A stretch of DNA of 64,000 bases from an uncultured Winogradskyella sp. (GTDB lineage Bacteria; Bacteroidota; Bacteroidia; Flavobacteriales; Flavobacteriaceae), in the NCBI RefSeq assembly GCF_947501905.1, contig NZ_CANMXL010000001.1:124001-188000 (forward strand), read 5' to 3'. The notes under the pieces are model-generated. The model was not told the origin of the DNA. It was given only the letters and a program-made list of their open reading frames with translations, and did not search any database. This document shows, one piece after another, positions 55,118-63,718 of the stretch. Both the position numbers and the translations under genes were made by a program. Numbering within the stretch: the first letter of the stretch is position 1; the number at the start of each line of letters is the position of its first letter.

Positions 55118-55519
55118 GTGAAAAAAGATAGCGATGTTTTAGCGTTTAGTTTTTTGTACCTAGTAATTTATACGTTTATCTATATTATTACATACTATGA
55201 TATTGATGCTTTTCTTTTTATACTTATAATAATAGCTATTTATAGTTTTCCGTCTTTAATAACAGTTTTAATTTTGTTATTTATTGAACGGCAATTTAAA
55301 TTCAGAATTCATAAGATATTCTATATGATAGTCTCAATAATTATCTTTTATATCTCTTTTATAATTTGGAATAAAGATGGATATGATACTAAAAACCTTT
55401 ATCCGTCATTATCGATGGAAATTCATATCATAATCTATTATGCAATTCTCTGTCATGTTCTATCTTATATAATTCTAATGGCTTCAAAATATTTAAAAAA
55501 GAAAATAAATGCCACTTAA
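55118..55519 (+). CDS. Hypothetical four-helix membrane protein
   Basis: 133 residues with a GTG start at 55118, right after the trpA stop. Four hydrophobic segments (8-24, 29-51, 67-83, 103-121) are separated by short polar turns. No family is recognised. Its end overlaps the trmL ATG by 11 bp. It is carried by the trp transcript but nothing in it suggests a Trp role. Confidence 0.6.
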   Translation: MKKDSDVLAFSFLYLVIYTFIYIITYYDIDAFLFILIIIAIYSFPSLITVLILLFIERQFKFRIHKIFYMIVSIIIFYISFIIWNKDGYDTKNLYPSLSMEIHIIIYYAILCHVLSYIILMASKYLKKKINAT

Positions 55520-55967
55520 CATCGTCCTCATAGAACCCGAAATACCTAATAACACAGGAAACATAGGTCGCTTAGCTCTAGCTACAGGTTCTCGCTTGCA
55601 TTTGGTAAAACCTTTTGGTTTCGAAATTGACGATAAACGTTTAAAGCGTGCTGGGCTTGATTATTGGCAACATCTCGAAGTTATCTACTATGACAATGTC
55701 GATGAATTCTTTAAAATGAATGAAAACCAAAACATAGTTTTTCTGAGTAGTCATGGCACCAAACATCATTGGGATATTAGTTTTGAAGATGACATGTTTC
55801 TCATTTTCGGGAAAGAGTCTGTTGGACTATCAAAAGACATCACTGAAAAGTATACCGAACAACTTTTTAAAATACCAATGTATAGTAATGAGATAAGGAG
55901 TCTTAATCTCGCTAATGCTGCTAGCATAGTTACTTACGAAGGTTTACGTCAACTTAATATAGATTAA
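55509..55967 (+). CDS. trmL: tRNA (cytidine/uridine(34)-2'-O)-methyltransferase TrmL
   Basis: 152 residues, a SPOUT knotted methyltransferase: IVLIEPEIPNNTGNIGRLALATGSRLHLVKPFGF, the FLSSHG and LIFGKESVGLSKDI strands, and the C-terminal knot IPMYSNEIRSLNLANAASIVTYEGLRQ. It modifies the wobble position of tRNA-Leu. It is the last gene of the trp run and overlaps the convergent VF530 gene by 4 bp. Confidence 0.92.
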   Translation: MPLNIVLIEPEIPNNTGNIGRLALATGSRLHLVKPFGFEIDDKRLKRAGLDYWQHLEVIYYDNVDEFFKMNENQNIVFLSSHGTKHHWDISFEDDMFLIFGKESVGLSKDITEKYTEQLFKIPMYSNEIRSLNLANAASIVTYEGLRQLNID

Positions 55968-56188
55968 CGACGTTTTTCTAGCATATTCAAATACATCTTC
56001 TCCACCTTGGTTCTTGCCCAAGGTGTGCGTCGCAAAAACTTTAGACTGCTCTTTACGGATGGTTCGTGGGTAAAACAACGTATATTAATTTGATGTCCCA
56101 TATATTCCCAACCGTAATGCGCCACTAAATCTTCTACAATTTGCTGAAGTTTGACACCATGTAAAGGATTATTAGGCTGAGAATTCAT
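55964..56188 (-). CDS. VF530 (DUF2132) family DNA-binding-like protein
   Basis: 74 residues. The conserved pattern is NNPLHGVKLQQIVEDLVAHYGWEYMG, IRCFTHEPSVKSSLKFLRRTPWARTKVEKMYL. Members are small helical proteins with likely DNA-binding ability, function unknown. It is 1 bp downstream of the DUF6500-like gene and in the rhlE transcript. Confidence 0.85.
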   Translation of the reverse strand: MNSQPNNPLHGVKLQQIVEDLVAHYGWEYMGHQINIRCFTHEPSVKSSLKFLRRTPWARTKVEKMYLNMLEKRR

Positions 56189-56189
56189 A

Positions 56190-56405
56190 CTATAAATCTA
56201 AAACAATTTGTTTGATTTTCACAGCCTTTTCAAAATGGTTTAATTGATGCGTTTGTATCCACCACGTTGCAGCTTCCATCAATAGAATTGGGTTATCATT
56301 CTTATTTTTAAAAAACGCATAAAAAGAAATGCCAACATTGGTACCTTTAGCTGCAATTTTCTTATCACAAACCTCAATAATTTTGGCTTTTAAAGTTGGA
56401 GTCAT
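56190..56405 (-). CDS. DUF6500-like small protein
   Basis: 71 residues: KAKIIEVCDKKIAAKGTNVGISFYAFFKNKNDNPILLMEAATWWIQTHQLNHFEKAVKI. It resembles a small family I place tentatively as DUF6500; the function is unknown. It is encoded 2 bp after rhlE and 1 bp before the VF530 gene, so the three are probably co-transcribed. Confidence 0.7.
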   Translation of the reverse strand: MTPTLKAKIIEVCDKKIAAKGTNVGISFYAFFKNKNDNPILLMEAATWWIQTHQLNHFEKAVKIKQIVLDL

Positions 56406-56407
56406 AA

Positions 56408-57703
56408 TTAATTTCTACTATCGTTATTACGTCTTCTATTTCTGTTACGATTTCTATTACGGTTAGAGTTTCTTGAATTAGAACCACCTTCACTTTTAGG
56501 TTTATTTTGACGTCGTCCTTGACTACGTTGTCTATTCTGACCAGGTTTTATAGGTTCAGTCGATGCATTTGGGTCTGGCTCAAAACCTTCAACAATATCT
56601 ACAGGTATTTTCTGGGCAATCAGTTTTTCAATATTTTTTAAATACAATGTTTCATCTGCACTAACTAGTGATAGTGCTTCACCACTCGCTCCTGCTCTAC
56701 CAGTACGCCCAATTCTATGCACGTAATCTTCGGAAATATTAGGCAACTCAAAATTTACCACATGAGGTAATAACGGAATATCCAATCCACGAGCAGCAAT
56801 ATCTGTAGCAATTAAAACTCTAACTTTTCCACTTTTAAAACCTGCTAAAGCTTTTGTACGTGCACCTTGACTTTTATTACCATGGATTGCAGCCGAAGAT
56901 ATGCCTGCACTAACCATCTTTTTTGTCAATCTGTTTGCGCCATGCTTAGTTCTAGTAAACACCAAAACTTGTTGCCAATTACCTTCAGAAATGAGTTTAA
57001 TAATTAACCCTGTTTTTTTAGTCTTAGCAACTCTGTATACTTTTTGCTCTATAACCTCAACAGCTGTATTTTCTGGCGTAGCCTCAACTTGCACAGGATT
57101 ATTTAAAATAGAATAGGCTAGCTTTTTAATATCCTTAGAAAAGGTAGCCGAGAACATTAAATTCTGGCGTTTTGCTGGCATTAGTTTCATTACGCGCTCT
57201 ATATCACGTAAAAAACCCATATCTAACATGCGGTCGGCTTCATCCAAAACAAAAACCTCAACACGTTTTATAGATAGTAAGCCTTGGTTTTCTAAATCTA
57301 TTAATCGTCCAGGTGTTGCTACCAAAACATCAACACCTTGACGTATGGCTGCCACTTGGGGTTTTTGATTAACACCTCCAAAAATTACAGCACTTTTAAT
57401 ATTTAAAAACTCTGAATATTCTCTAACATTAGCAAATACTTGTGCCGCTAACTCCCGTGTTGGCGTAAGTATCAATGCACGTATTGGCCTATACTTTTCT
57501 TTTGGGTTCTCTGATAAAAAATGTAAAAGTGGCAAGGTAAAACCTGCTGTTTTCCCTGTACCTGTTTGCGCAGAAGCTAGCACATCTTTGCCTTCTAAAA
57601 CTGGCGGAATGGCTTTGGCTTGTATGGGAGAAGGCGTTTCGTAACCTTTTTTGGCAATAGCTTTGAGTAAAGGCTCAGATAAGCCTAAGGATTTAAATGA
57701 CAT
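56408..57703 (-). CDS. rhlE: DEAD-box RNA helicase RhlE-type
   Basis: 431 residues. The Q motif region ([31 protein letters not shown]), [10 protein letters not shown] (motif I), [30 protein letters not shown] (DEAD), FSATFS (SAT) and [10 protein letters not shown] (VI) are all present. The last 50 residues are Arg/Asn/Gly-rich, an RNA-binding tail typical of RhlE. It remodels RNA in ribosome assembly or decay. First gene of a three-gene minus-strand unit. Confidence 0.92.
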   Translation of the reverse strand: MSFKSLGLSEPLLKAIAKKGYETPSPIQAKAIPPVLEGKDVLASAQTGTGKTAGFTLPLLHFLSENPKEKYRPIRALILTPTRELAAQVFANVREYSEFLNIKSAVIFGGVNQKPQVAAIRQGVDVLVATPGRLIDLENQGLLSIKRVEVFVLDEADRMLDMGFLRDIERVMKLMPAKRQNLMFSATFSKDIKKLAYSILNNPVQVEATPENTAVEVIEQKVYRVAKTKKTGLIIKLISEGNWQQVLVFTRTKHGANRLTKKMVSAGISSAAIHGNKSQGARTKALAGFKSGKVRVLIATDIAARGLDIPLLPHVVNFELPNISEDYVHRIGRTGRAGASGEALSLVSADETLYLKNIEKLIAQKIPVDIVEGFEPDPNASTEPIKPGQNRQRSQGRRQNKPKSEGGSNSRNSNRNRNRNRNRRRNNDSRN

Positions 57704-57823
57704 ACATCTTATTTGGTTAAGATGAATATTATTAAAATCTCACCTCTTTTAATTTTAGCGAAAATACTGCTAATTTTTGCTTTAACTTGTATTTGTTTGA
57801 CTTTATAAATTATTTCTTCTAAC

Positions 57824-57834
57824 TTTCGTTTAAC
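57824..57834. repeat. Left end of a cassette-like interval (TTTCGTTTAAC)
   Basis: TTTCGTTTAAC is the exact inverted partner of GTTAAACGAAA at 58576-58586. The two bracket the orphan gene at 57909 and its structured tail. Confidence 0.45.
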
Positions 57835-57908
57835 AACCGATAAAATCAATTAAAACAGAATTTATCTAAACATTGTAACCAATTGCATGAAAGACTCAGA
57901 AATGAAAA

Positions 57909-58379
57909 ATGAATAATTCCCAAAGGAAAATACAAGATAAATGGAAAAAGGGCTTTGTTCTTGGTCTAGATTGTATAACATACTCAAATGGTAAAATCAT
58001 AATTGGGAGTGTTTACAGAACTGAAAATCCAAACAATGGAGAAATTAAACAATATTGGTCTCCTATATGCGATACAGAATTAGAAAAAATAGAAAAATAT
58101 GATGACGACATTTGGACCGAATATGATATTTTTCATGGAAGTTTTGAATATGAAAATCAAAAAATTGTATTTGGAGATGGTGGAATGGGAAACGAGGGAT
58201 ACATTGCTTCTACAAAATTAAACGGAGAGTTAAATTGGTCTATTTTCTTTACTTTCTCAAACCCTATATCTAAAGCTGAAATAATTGAAAATCGATTAGT
58301 CTGCTATGGTCATTCAGGCACTATAATCAATATCGACTTAAATGAATTATCCAAAATTAAGGTAGACTATGTGGTTTAG
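57909..58379 (+). CDS. Orphan hypothetical protein
   Basis: 156 residues, soluble, no signal peptide. The sequence reads as repeated beta strands (GFVLGLDCITYSNGKIIIGSVY, EYENQKIVFGDGGMGNEGY, NRLVCYGHSGTIINIDLNEL), possibly a half propeller or an immunity-like fold. No family is recognised. It is alone between rhlE and the UDG gene and is bracketed by the inverted TTTCGTTTAAC/GTTAAACGAAA pair, which suggests a mobile gene cassette. Confidence 0.5.
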   Translation: MNNSQRKIQDKWKKGFVLGLDCITYSNGKIIIGSVYRTENPNNGEIKQYWSPICDTELEKIEKYDDDIWTEYDIFHGSFEYENQKIVFGDGGMGNEGYIASTKLNGELNWSIFFTFSNPISKAEIIENRLVCYGHSGTIINIDLNELSKIKVDYVV

Positions 58380-58386
58380 AATAACT

Positions 58387-58586
58387 GGTTACAACACTGT
58401 ATATAGTAAATAGGGCTTTTGGTAGTTAACGAAAGTTTAGTGCTTTTTACCAACACCGCCAAATCGTTGATTTGGCTTTTAAAATGAATACGATAAAAAC
58501 AAAATACAACGTTTTGGCTCAGTGCAAACTTGAAAGTGTATCGCTTTCTACTGCCCTACTTGCCATATATTAACCGTTAAACGAAA
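58387..58586. repeat. Structured ~200-bp tail behind the orphan gene (cassette-end-like)
   Basis: There is no reading frame. An imperfect inverted pair, TATATAGTAAATAGGGC (58400-58416) and a GCCCTACTT...CCATATA arm (about 58552-58569), encloses a perfect hairpin GCCAAATCGTTGATTTGGC (58458-58476) and a small GAAAG/CTTTC hairpin (58531-58547). It ends with TTAACCGTTAAACGAAA, whose GTTAAAC fits the GTTRRRY core of integron-type sites. The resemblance is only structural. Confidence 0.5.
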
Positions 58587-58590
58587 CCAT

Positions 58591-59328
58591 CTAAAAAAAC
58601 TCCCGATACTGTAGCACCCTAAAATCAAAGGTATTAAAGTTTGGATTGCTTGCTTTTAATTGTTTGTACAATGGCATTCTGCTAATTGAGATATTTGCAG
58701 CACCTGAGCCAGAGGTTAGTGATACGGTTCTAATTATACGTATAGACTCATTTTTGTCATTCCGAAATGAGTGCAGCGATTGAGGAATCTCATCCTTATG
58801 AGATGTCTCACTGCGTTTCGACATGACAGGTATCTGAAACTGATGTATTCTTGGCACTTCATTAGAAATCAATTCTAGTTTTATGTTGTAATCTTTTATG
58901 TGCTTTCTAAAAAAGTATTCGGGTCCGTTTTTACTATTTCCGCCAGTAAATAAGAGCATCTTAATTTTGGGGTGTTTTTTAAGGTAACCTATTAAATCTC
59001 GTAACTTAATGTTTTGCATACCTAAATCCGAAGCATCAATCTTTTCGCGCTCAGCGCTAGCTACAATATCACACACACCAATGTTGTGTTTTACCAAATA
59101 GGCTTTACGTTCTTCAATAGCGTCTTGAGAATTATCGAAACGTAAGCCTAAATTATGAATCACATCTATCTTTTTCCAGAGTGAATTATGATAACTTCCG
59201 TAACAGAAATCAACATCTTTTTCGTGCGAGTCTCCTGTAGAAAATCGTGGCGGTGGTAATGTGCCAACAATAAGCTTTGTAGCATCCTCTGGAATAAATG
59301 GTGGATATGGATGCTTATGCAAAAACAT
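58591..59328 (-). CDS. Uracil-DNA glycosylase family protein with in-frame repeat insertion
   Basis: 245 residues. The N-terminal part looks like the UDG superfamily as annotated in Flavobacteria: IVGTLPPPRFSTGDSHEKDVDFCYGSYHNSLWKK, IGVCDIVASAEREKIDASD, LLFTGGNSKNGPEYFF, and a C-terminal RTVSLTSGSGAANISISRMPLYKQL. Residues 168-191 are encoded by the 72-bp palindromic repeat at 58756-58827, so the uninterrupted protein would be about 221 residues. The repeat is exactly 24 codons and open, so a full-length product is possible; whether it folds is unknown. Its start overlaps the TPR gene stop by one base. Confidence 0.78.
   Translation of the reverse strand: MFLHKHPYPPFIPEDATKLIVGTLPPPRFSTGDSHEKDVDFCYGSYHNSLWKKIDVIHNLGLRFDNSQDAIEERKAYLVKHNIGVCDIVASAEREKIDASDLGMQNIKLRDLIGYLKKHPKIKMLLFTGGNSKNGPEYFFRKHIKDYNIKLELISNEVPRIHQFQIPVMSKRSETSHKDEIPQSLHSFRNDKNESIRIIRTVSLTSGSGAANISISRMPLYKQLKASNPNFNTFDFRVLQYREFF
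58756..58827. repeat. 72-bp palindromic repeat (family A) inside the UDG gene
   Basis: It begins GTCATTCCGAAATGAG and ends CGTTTCGACATGAC. It is the same family as 52401-52469 and 53089-53157, in reverse orientation and 3 bp longer. It starts exactly on a codon boundary of the UDG gene (codon 168) and keeps the frame open. Confidence 0.85.
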
Positions 59329-60050
59329 TACAATGTTTTTAATATCTGCTCAACCTCATTAATAGTTTGTCTAAATAATCGGCGATTAGGCTTAGTCATA
59401 TGTTGCGCTTCATTACTAATATCTTCAAGTAAGGACTTGCCTTCTTCTTTCCTATTATTTTCAATATAAAATTTAGCTAATTCTAAACGCTCGCTGTAAT
59501 TTGAATATGGCCTGTCGATAGCTTTTAATTCTCTTTCAGCGGCCTCTAAATCGCCTTTTTCTCTTAAAGCAAGTCCATAGCAAAATTGATGTTTTGAACC
59601 TTTAAATTCAGGCTTATCTTTAATTTGTTTAACATGTGAAATGACTTTATCAAAATCATTCATCTGAAAGTAACACAAAACCAATTGCTGATGCGCGTAT
59701 AAGGCATTTTGAGATTTATCTTTCAGTGTAATTTCGTAATTCGAAATGGCATTTTGATAAGCCTTGATTTCAAAATAGGAATCTGCCAAGTCCATTCGAT
59801 TAGCATACGTATCGGTAAATTCAATCTTCTTTTCGAGGTCTTTTATCTTCTTTGTTGGATTGACAATAGACGTAATTTCATTTTGAAATGTATTGACATC
59901 GCGAGTGGTTAAAACCTGAGTGATAATATAAAATAAGGCACCAGCTACAGGAATTAAAAAAATCACAAAGAACCAATAATAGGGCTTGTGATTTTTATAT
60001 ATGTGATAAAGGCAAAATACCTTAAGAGCAATAATTAAATAGTATAGCAT
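59328..60050 (-). CDS. Membrane-anchored TPR protein
   Basis: 240 residues. Two N-terminal membrane helices (3-20 and 25-47, resembling the PLD-nuclease N-terminal/cardiolipin synthase-type anchor WFFVIFLIPVAGALFYI) are followed by a cytoplasmic TPR region (80-215: YFEIKAYQNAISNYE, CYFQMNDFDKVISHV, ALREKGDLEAAEREL). A scaffold role is likely. It overlaps the UDG start by one base. Confidence 0.75.
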   Translation of the reverse strand: MLYYLIIALKVFCLYHIYKNHKPYYWFFVIFLIPVAGALFYIITQVLTTRDVNTFQNEITSIVNPTKKIKDLEKKIEFTDTYANRMDLADSYFEIKAYQNAISNYEITLKDKSQNALYAHQQLVLCYFQMNDFDKVISHVKQIKDKPEFKGSKHQFCYGLALREKGDLEAAERELKAIDRPYSNYSERLELAKFYIENNRKEEGKSLLEDISNEAQHMTKPNRRLFRQTINEVEQILKTL

Positions 60051-60079
60051 CGAAATTAATTGATGCTTAAAGATAGAAA

Positions 60080-60838
60080 CTATCTTACAAAAACCAATTC
60101 TTTTTCTGAAGACAAGTCTTCACTAAATCCGTAGTTTTCATAATTAAATCCTTTAACATCTTCTAAAGTTTTAGCATTGGTATCAATAATGTAACGTGTC
60201 ATTAATCCTCGTGCTAATTTTGAAAAAATAGCAATAGTCTTATAAGTATCTCCTTTAAATTCTTTGAAATTAATAGTAATCACAGGCACTTTTAAAGCCT
60301 TTACATCTATAGCTTTAAAATACTCGTTACTTGCTAAGTTTAAAAACAATTCGTTATCCTCTAATTCATCATTTAGAGCTTGCGTCACTTTCTTTCTCCA
60401 AAACTCATATAAGTTTTTGTTTCTACCTACAGGGAATTTAGTCCCCATTTCTAGTCGGTAAGGCTGTATTAAATCCAAAGGTTTTAGAATACCGTAGAGT
60501 CCTGAAATGATTCTCACAGTATCTTCAACCTTATCGAGTTTTTTAGTATCGATTGAATACGCATCTAATCCTCGATACACATCTCCGTTAAAGGCATACA
60601 TGGCTGGACGTGCATTCTCTGAGGTAAACGGCAAAGACCATTCTTGATTACGTTCGTAATTTAATTGTCCTAAATTATCAGAGATATGCATCAGCTTAGA
60701 TAAGCTTTTTGCTGATTTCTTTTTTAATAGTTTATTGATGCGTTCTGACTCTGCCAAAAAACAACTCTCCGTCGTTTTTGGTGTTGGCAATTTGCTTTCA
60801 AAATCTAGAGATTTAGCTGGAGATAATACAAGTTTCAT
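60080..60838 (-). CDS. yaaA: Peroxide stress protein YaaA (UPF0246)
   Basis: 252 residues. MKLVLSPAKSLDFES, ARPAMYAFNGDVYRGLDAYS, IISGLYGILKPLDLIQPYRLEMGTKFPVG, and LASNEYFKAID are family hallmarks. YaaA lowers free iron and limits oxidative damage to DNA. Single gene with its own start 84 bp from the rluD stop. Confidence 0.93.
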   Translation of the reverse strand: MKLVLSPAKSLDFESKLPTPKTTESCFLAESERINKLLKKKSAKSLSKLMHISDNLGQLNYERNQEWSLPFTSENARPAMYAFNGDVYRGLDAYSIDTKKLDKVEDTVRIISGLYGILKPLDLIQPYRLEMGTKFPVGRNKNLYEFWRKKVTQALNDELEDNELFLNLASNEYFKAIDVKALKVPVITINFKEFKGDTYKTIAIFSKLARGLMTRYIIDTNAKTLEDVKGFNYENYGFSEDLSSEKELVFVR

Positions 60839-60922
60839 AGTGTACTCAATTTTTCAAAATCAAATTTACGACTATGCTTTTAGAATTAAAATAGGGTTTA
60901 ACAATAAATACTTATATCACTA

Positions 60923-61954
60923 TTAGTTTTCTTGATGCTTAGCATAATGTTTCCACTTTTCGATACACTGCTGCATATCCTCTGGAATATCAGTATTAAA
61001 GCTCATAAACTTTCCTGTAGTTGGATGCTCAAATCCTAGAGTTTTGGCATGTAAAGCTTGTCTTGGCAATACTTTAAAACAATTGTCTACAAATTGTTTG
61101 TATTTGGTAAATGTTGTGCCTTTGAGTATCAAATGTCCGCCATAACGTTCGTCATTAAAAAGCGTATGCCCGATATGCTTCATATGCACACGGATTTGAT
61201 GTGTACGGCCAGTTTCGAGCTTACAACTTAATAAGGTGACATAACCTAGGCGTTCAATAACTTTATAATGGGTTACAGCAGGTTTTCCTTTGTATGCATC
61301 ATCGCCTTCAAAAACGGTGTTTTGTAATCTGTTTTTTGGATGGCGTCCTATATTGCCTTCAACAGTACCTTCATCTTCTTTGACGTTTCCCCATACGATG
61401 GCAACATACTCGCGCTCTGAAGTCTTTTCGGCAAACTGATTGGACAAATGATTCATAGCATGCTCAGTCTTAGCTACGACCAATAAACCACTCGTGTCTT
61501 TATCTATACGATGTACTAAACCTGGTCTATCACTTGAGTTTTTTGGTAAGTTTTCAAAATGAAAAATCAAAGCATTAATCAAAGTCCCTGAATAATTCCC
61601 ATGACCTGGATGCACAACCATACCTGCTGGTTTATTAACCACCAACAAATCCTCATCTTCATAAACGATGTCTAATGGTAAATCTTCACCAACCAACAAA
61701 TTTTCGTGAGGTGGATGCTCAAATTTTACTCTAATAACATCGTTTGGCTTAACCTTATAATTAGATTTTACTGGCGAGTCATTAACAAAAATACTTCCGT
61801 CTTTTGCTGCAGCCTGAATTTTATTTCGGGTAGCATTTTCAACAAAATTCATTAGGTATTTATCTATACGAAGTGGTTGTTGCCCTTTTTCTACAACAAA
61901 TTTGTAATGCTCGTAAAGGTCATTCTTAGGTGGAAGTTCTGGAGTTGTGTCCAT
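60923..61954 (-). CDS. rluD: RluA-family 23S rRNA pseudouridine synthase (RluD-type)
   Basis: 343 residues. An N-terminal S4 RNA-binding domain (RIDKYLMNFVENATRNKIQAAAKDGSIFVND) and the catalytic motif GLVHRIDKDTSGLLVVAKTEHA (Asp in HRIDKDTSG) are clear, with ETGRTHQIRVHMKHIGHTLFNDERYGG later. It isomerises uridines in 23S rRNA. It follows the PASTA gene by 3 bp in the same direction. Confidence 0.92.
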   Translation of the reverse strand: MDTTPELPPKNDLYEHYKFVVEKGQQPLRIDKYLMNFVENATRNKIQAAAKDGSIFVNDSPVKSNYKVKPNDVIRVKFEHPPHENLLVGEDLPLDIVYEDEDLLVVNKPAGMVVHPGHGNYSGTLINALIFHFENLPKNSSDRPGLVHRIDKDTSGLLVVAKTEHAMNHLSNQFAEKTSEREYVAIVWGNVKEDEGTVEGNIGRHPKNRLQNTVFEGDDAYKGKPAVTHYKVIERLGYVTLLSCKLETGRTHQIRVHMKHIGHTLFNDERYGGHLILKGTTFTKYKQFVDNCFKVLPRQALHAKTLGFEHPTTGKFMSFNTDIPEDMQQCIEKWKHYAKHQEN

Positions 61955-61957
61955 ATA

Positions 61958-62521
61958 CTAATTTGAAGAAGCCCGATTACCATTACCCAAAACCAAATCG
62001 ATTTTAGATTTTAATGGTAGTTTATCGCCAACTTTAATGTTTTTGCCTTTGTGCTTTATACCTAAAACGACATCTTTCCCGATATTATCTATATAGGTTT
62101 TTTCGCCCAAGATAAAACCTAAAGCTTCTAGTGTTGGCTTAGCTTGCCTGTAGGTACGTCTCATAATTTCTGGCACAGCTACTTTTCTGTAACCAGATGG
62201 GTTAAGCGTTAGGTATATTTTTCTGTTCTCTTTTACTTGAGCACCAGCAATTGGGTCTTGCTCAATTACCGAAAACTTAGGGTAATTAGGATTAAAATTA
62301 GCCGAATCTTGAATCTGCATCACCAAATCGTTATCATCAAGTTCTATCTCTACAGTCTCTAACGATTTTCCTTTTAAATCTGGCACCGTTACAAACTCTC
62401 CGTTATTGGTTGTAATGTCTAGCCATTTTAATAACAAAAAACAGAAAACTACAACTGCAACTACAGCCAAAGCTAATTGTTTAAAAAATACTTTACTCTT
62501 TAAAAACTTAATGATGCTCAT
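61958..62521 (-). CDS. PASTA domain membrane protein
   Basis: 187 residues from the ATG at 62519-62521; the frame opens 6 codons upstream. One membrane helix (about 11-33) and two PASTA domains (FVTVPDLKGKSLETVEIELDDNDL; KVAVPEIMRRTYRQAKPTLEALGFILG), which bind muropeptide-like ligands. The kinase or PBP part of classic PASTA proteins is absent. It lies in the divergent region opposite ddl, consistent with cell-wall functions. Confidence 0.87.
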   Translation of the reverse strand: MSIIKFLKSKVFFKQLALAVVAVVVFCFLLLKWLDITTNNGEFVTVPDLKGKSLETVEIELDDNDLVMQIQDSANFNPNYPKFSVIEQDPIAGAQVKENRKIYLTLNPSGYRKVAVPEIMRRTYRQAKPTLEALGFILGEKTYIDNIGKDVVLGIKHKGKNIKVGDKLPLKSKIDLVLGNGNRASSN

Positions 62522-62589
62522 GCGATAAATATTGTTCACAAAACTAATGAAATTCTAGTTTTCTAGATTATTGAGATTTACTTTTTTAT

Positions 62590-62673
62590 ATACGCTTGTA
62601 ATTTACAAATCGATTTTTGGTGTTGAAATAAAATAAATGATACTTTTACATAACAACTTTTTTACAAGCGTAT
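62590..62673. repeat. 12-bp inverted repeat upstream of ddl
   Basis: ATACGCTTGTAA (62590-62601) and TTACAAGCGTAT (62662-62673) are perfect inverted copies 60 bp apart, the second ending 4 bp before the ddl TTG. If both are in the mRNA, the hairpin would place the start next to a stem; alternatively it is a binding site. Confidence 0.6.
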
Positions 62674-62677
62674 TATT

Positions 62678-63652
62678 TTGAAGAACATTGCAATTATTAT
62701 GGGTGGTTACTCTAGCGAATATGAAATTTCGCTTAAAAGTGGTAATGTGGTCTACGAAACCTTAGACCGAAACAAGTACGCACCATATGCCATACATATT
62801 TTCAAAAATAAATGGGTTTATGTTGCAGAAAGTGGTGAAGAAGTGCCTATTAACAAGGATGATTTTTCTATACTAATTAATGGCGAAAAGATTACGTTTG
62901 ATTGTGTTTTTAACGCTATTCATGGTTCTCCTGGCGAAGATGGTTTTATACAAGCTTATTTTGAACTGTTGGGTATTCCGCAGACTAGCTGCAGTATGTA
63001 TCAAGCTGCATTAACTTTTAATAAACGTGATTTATTAGCAACCCTAAAGCCCTTTGGTATTAAAACTGCTGAGAGCTATTATATAAACCTTGGAGACACA
63101 ATTAATGAAGATGCTATTGTCGAAAAAGTAGGCTTACCTTGTTTTGTAAAAGCTAATAAAGCCGGAAGTAGTTTTGGCATTTCTAAAGTGTATAAAAAAG
63201 AGGATCTAATAGCCGCCATTGAACTGTCGTTTAAAGAGGATGATGAGATTATTATTGAGCAATTTTTAGATGGTGTTGAAGTTTCTGTAGGTGTCATTTC
63301 TTATAAAGGCGAAACCAAAGTCTTACCAATTACTGAAATAGTCTCAGAAAATGATTTCTTTGATTACCAAGCTAAGTATGAAGGCAAATCTCAAGAAATC
63401 ACACCAGCGAGAATCTCTGAAGATTATGAAAATAAAGTTAGAAGAGAAGCCAAAAAAATATATGAAACACTTAAAATGAGTGGTTTTACTCGCAGTGAAT
63501 TTATCTTTAAAAACGATGAACCTTACTTACTCGAAGTTAATACAGTTCCAGGACTGACTAAAGAAAGTATATTACCTCAACAAGCTGCTGAAGCAGGTAT
63601 TTCTCTGTCGGATTTATTTGACAATGCCATTGAGGAAGTGATGAAAAAATAA
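62678..63652 (+). CDS. ddl: D-alanine--D-alanine ligase
   Basis: 324 residues. The start is TTG (TTGAAGAACATTGCA), matching the family N-terminus KNIAIIMGGYSSEYEISLKSG. ATP-grasp motifs: HGSPGEDGFIQAYFELLGIPQTSCS, CFVKANKAGSSFGISKV, IIIEQFLDGVEVSVG and FLLEVNTVPGLTKESI-like (YLLEVNTVPGLTKES). It makes the D-Ala-D-Ala dipeptide of peptidoglycan. It is divergent from the PASTA-rluD unit. Confidence 0.95.
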   Translation: MKNIAIIMGGYSSEYEISLKSGNVVYETLDRNKYAPYAIHIFKNKWVYVAESGEEVPINKDDFSILINGEKITFDCVFNAIHGSPGEDGFIQAYFELLGIPQTSCSMYQAALTFNKRDLLATLKPFGIKTAESYYINLGDTINEDAIVEKVGLPCFVKANKAGSSFGISKVYKKEDLIAAIELSFKEDDEIIIEQFLDGVEVSVGVISYKGETKVLPITEIVSENDFFDYQAKYEGKSQEITPARISEDYENKVRREAKKIYETLKMSGFTRSEFIFKNDEPYLLEVNTVPGLTKESILPQQAAEAGISLSDLFDNAIEEVMKK

Positions 63653-63718
63653 TTAGTTGATTATTTTTAATAGCATTATTTTTTTCACTATTTTTAAAGA
63701 AATATAAATTCTTTTTTT

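Noticed and set aside
58591..59328. UDG gene as a pseudogene caused by the repeat
   Set aside because: The repeat is a multiple of 3, in frame and without stop codons, so the gene is open; whether it is active is unknown.
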